From positions 1 to 30,267 of the forward strand of contig JBAVQS010000024.1 in assembly GCA_049694275.1 (NCBI GenBank): a DNA stretch of 30,267 nucleotides. Direction: 5' to 3'. A program made the translations under genes and the position numbers. Positions 29,129 through 30,267 of the stretch are shown here, one piece after another (the first letter of the stretch is position 1; every line of letters starts with the position of its first letter). Source of the stretch: JBAVQS01 sp049694275 (lineage in GTDB: Bacteria; Chloroflexota; Anaerolineae; UBA4142; SHND01). The notes beneath the pieces were generated by a model that saw nothing but the letters and a program-made list of their open reading frames with translations, searched no databases and was not told the origin of the DNA.

Positions 29129-29287
29129 ATGCGCTATCTCACAGAAGATGAAATCATCGTCATACACTGGAGTGTGATTCAGGACTTGGGTGGCGCACAT
29201 GGCGTGCTAGACCGAGAGCGACTACGGTCCTCTATTGAGACGCCAAAGCAAACAATGTTCGAGGACGAGTTATACCCGGACCTTTGA
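29129..29287 (+). pseudogene. doc: Doc (death-on-curing) toxin, truncated
   Basis: 52 codons. YLTEDEIIVIH, GGAHGVLDRERLRSSIE and ELYPDL match the first 50 or so residues of Doc/Fic-family toxins, which phosphorylate EF-Tu. Reading stops at TGA before the HPFxDGNKR catalytic motif that should lie about 15-20 residues later, and the following DNA does not encode it in any nearby frame. The toxin is therefore inactive. The stop overlaps the Shine-Dalgarno of the next gene. Confidence 0.7.
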
Positions 29288-29295
29288 GGAATCAA

Positions 29296-30066
29296 ATGTC
29301 AATTCGAAGTCTATTCATGTCAATTCCACGTCTATTGGTGTTTGTTCTCTTGGGAGCATGGATCACTGCAGGTATCTGGGGCTGGCAAACCGTTTACAGC
29401 GGTATGGTTTCCGGCGATCTAGCCTTAATTGGATTGGGCGCTATTGGTCTGGCAATTGGGCTTGCGCTTCCACTATGGGTCGGCTACGGTATTATTGAAA
29501 AGCGAATACGAACGCCCTTGAAGACCTTGGTTTTAGTATGGGTTGTTAGCACGGTTGTTATCTTTCTTGGCCTTTTCATCTATCTCCGCCTAAATAGGCC
29601 TTCAGATGAAATCTTGCAGGCCATGTCAGTAGTCTGTCAAGGACAAGCAGCCCAACAAGCAGCGCCATATGCAAATGGGCGTCAGCCGCACACAATTGTA
29701 CTGCTCAATGAAGATGGAAAGTCTCATGCCTGGACAGGACGGATACCTATCGAGTGGCGTCCAGACCGCGTCGGCGCGACTGAGCTGGTGGCATGTGTCT
29801 CTGAAGGACAGAAAACGATTCAGACGTGTTCATATATTGGTGGCGGGAGTGTATCTCGCGTCCAGCACCTGGCCCAAATACGTCTTCTTGAGGCATATAC
29901 AGGAAAGTGGGTGAGTTCAGGTACTCTATTTGGCGATATCCCGGCCCAATGCAATGAAAGCGAAAGCTTTGGCCAGGGAAAAGGCAGCAAGACGTTTGAG
30001 GGTTCTTCGGTTTCTGAGACCCAGGTTATAGAATGGCTGAAACCCTATGTGACAAGGACCGAGTAG
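29296..30066 (+). CDS. Membrane protein with extracytoplasmic domain, unassigned
   Basis: 256 aa from the ATG with GAGG 6 bases upstream. Three hydrophobic segments (about 12-30, 38-60, 76-97) are followed by a soluble domain (about 105-256) with four cysteines (VVCQG, VACVSEG, QTCSY, AQCNE) and a VRLLEAYTG-like strand, RIQLLEAYTGKWVSSGTLFG style, probably outside the cell. I do not recognise a named family. DNA here is AT-richer than upstream genes. It directly follows the truncated doc, so it may have arrived by the event that cut doc. Confidence 0.75.
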   Translation: MSIRSLFMSIPRLLVFVLLGAWITAGIWGWQTVYSGMVSGDLALIGLGAIGLAIGLALPLWVGYGIIEKRIRTPLKTLVLVWVVSTVVIFLGLFIYLRLNRPSDEILQAMSVVCQGQAAQQAAPYANGRQPHTIVLLNEDGKSHAWTGRIPIEWRPDRVGATELVACVSEGQKTIQTCSYIGGGSVSRVQHLAQIRLLEAYTGKWVSSGTLFGDIPAQCNESESFGQGKGSKTFEGSSVSETQVIEWLKPYVTRTE

Positions 30067-30255
30067 GAATGTGCAGGGTTAAACACAATGGATGGGGTGC
30101 TTGATTAGGTAGCTTGTAATATGCATCGAGTTTGAGGGAAAAAGCAAAAGCGATTTGGATAACGGATCCGCCTGGAATGTATCAACGGGTGGTTGACCCC
30201 CGGCGGGCTGTCAAATCTGCAGATGTGAAATAATACCGAAGGAGATCGAGTAACA

Positions 30256-30267
30256 ATGGCTGTCAAG
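30256..30267 (+). CDS. First codons of a gene running off the window
   Basis: ATGGCTGTCAAG (M-A-V-K) preceded by AAGGAG about 11 bases upstream. Four residues do not identify it. The interval 30067-30255 shows no other gene, though TTGAC...GTCAA at 30193-30214 is an inverted pair that might be an operator. Confidence 0.45.

Overview
The window is about 30 kb of fairly GC-rich bacterial chromosome, with no phage or plasmid backbone visible. I think Chloroflexota (an Anaerolineae-like lineage) is the best guess. The reasons are a large cyclase-ATPase-TPR regulator, a DUF3365 sensor kinase, many GT4 glycosyltransferases, an alpha2-type glycyl-tRNA synthetase, a GAAC-N4-GTTC LexA-type box at uvrB, and intergenic 'word' repeats of shuffled 7-9 nt units. 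This assignment is inference; no rRNA is present.

Layout. 1-9972: signalling and small metabolism. It holds a partial zinc-ribbon gene, a membrane HD-GYP phosphodiesterase, a 1131-aa cyclase/ATPase/TPR protein, an HD hydrolase, a Nudix hydrolase, a CcmC-like membrane protein lacking the usual WWD signature, an unassigned barrel-like protein and a histidine kinase with a periplasmic CxxCH motif. 10083-14034: an Ogt-type DNA repair gene, two GT4 glycosyltransferases (the second carries an in-frame insertion of word-repeat DNA), an Uma2-like gene remnant and a YdcF protein. 14131-16265: uvrB behind a promoter overlapped by a LexA-type operator. 16266-18410: a patchy accessory region with direct repeats, a free-standing LAGLIDADG protein on AT-richer DNA, a collapsed hicBA toxin-antitoxin module and a two-copy hairpin element. 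18410-22016: a UGT-type glycosyltransferase, a DedA protein, an SRPBCC protein with a histone-H1-like tail, and a DUF4239 membrane protein.

22111-23060 is the most remarkable part. An initiator tRNA gene is split in its anticodon loop, between U33 and C34, by a 652-nt group I intron. Pairings P2 to P9 can be traced by eye. The intron encodes a 149-aa PD-(D/E)XK homing endonuclease resembling I-Ssp6803I, and the last codons of its gene also form the putative internal guide and P2 of the ribozyme. An elongator tRNA-Met with an odd T-loop and a strong terminator follow.

23118-28826 is a housekeeping run: glmU, a CBS-domain membrane protein, cdd, a MazG-like pyrophosphohydrolase, recO and glyQS. 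28907-30267 holds an antitoxin-like gene followed by a Doc toxin truncated before its catalytic motif, an unassigned membrane protein, and the first codons of another gene.

Remnants of selfish or defence-type modules (hicBA, doc, Uma2) sit beside an apparently intact intron and two homing-endonuclease genes. This suggests repeated invasion and decay of small mobile modules in an otherwise stable chromosome segment.
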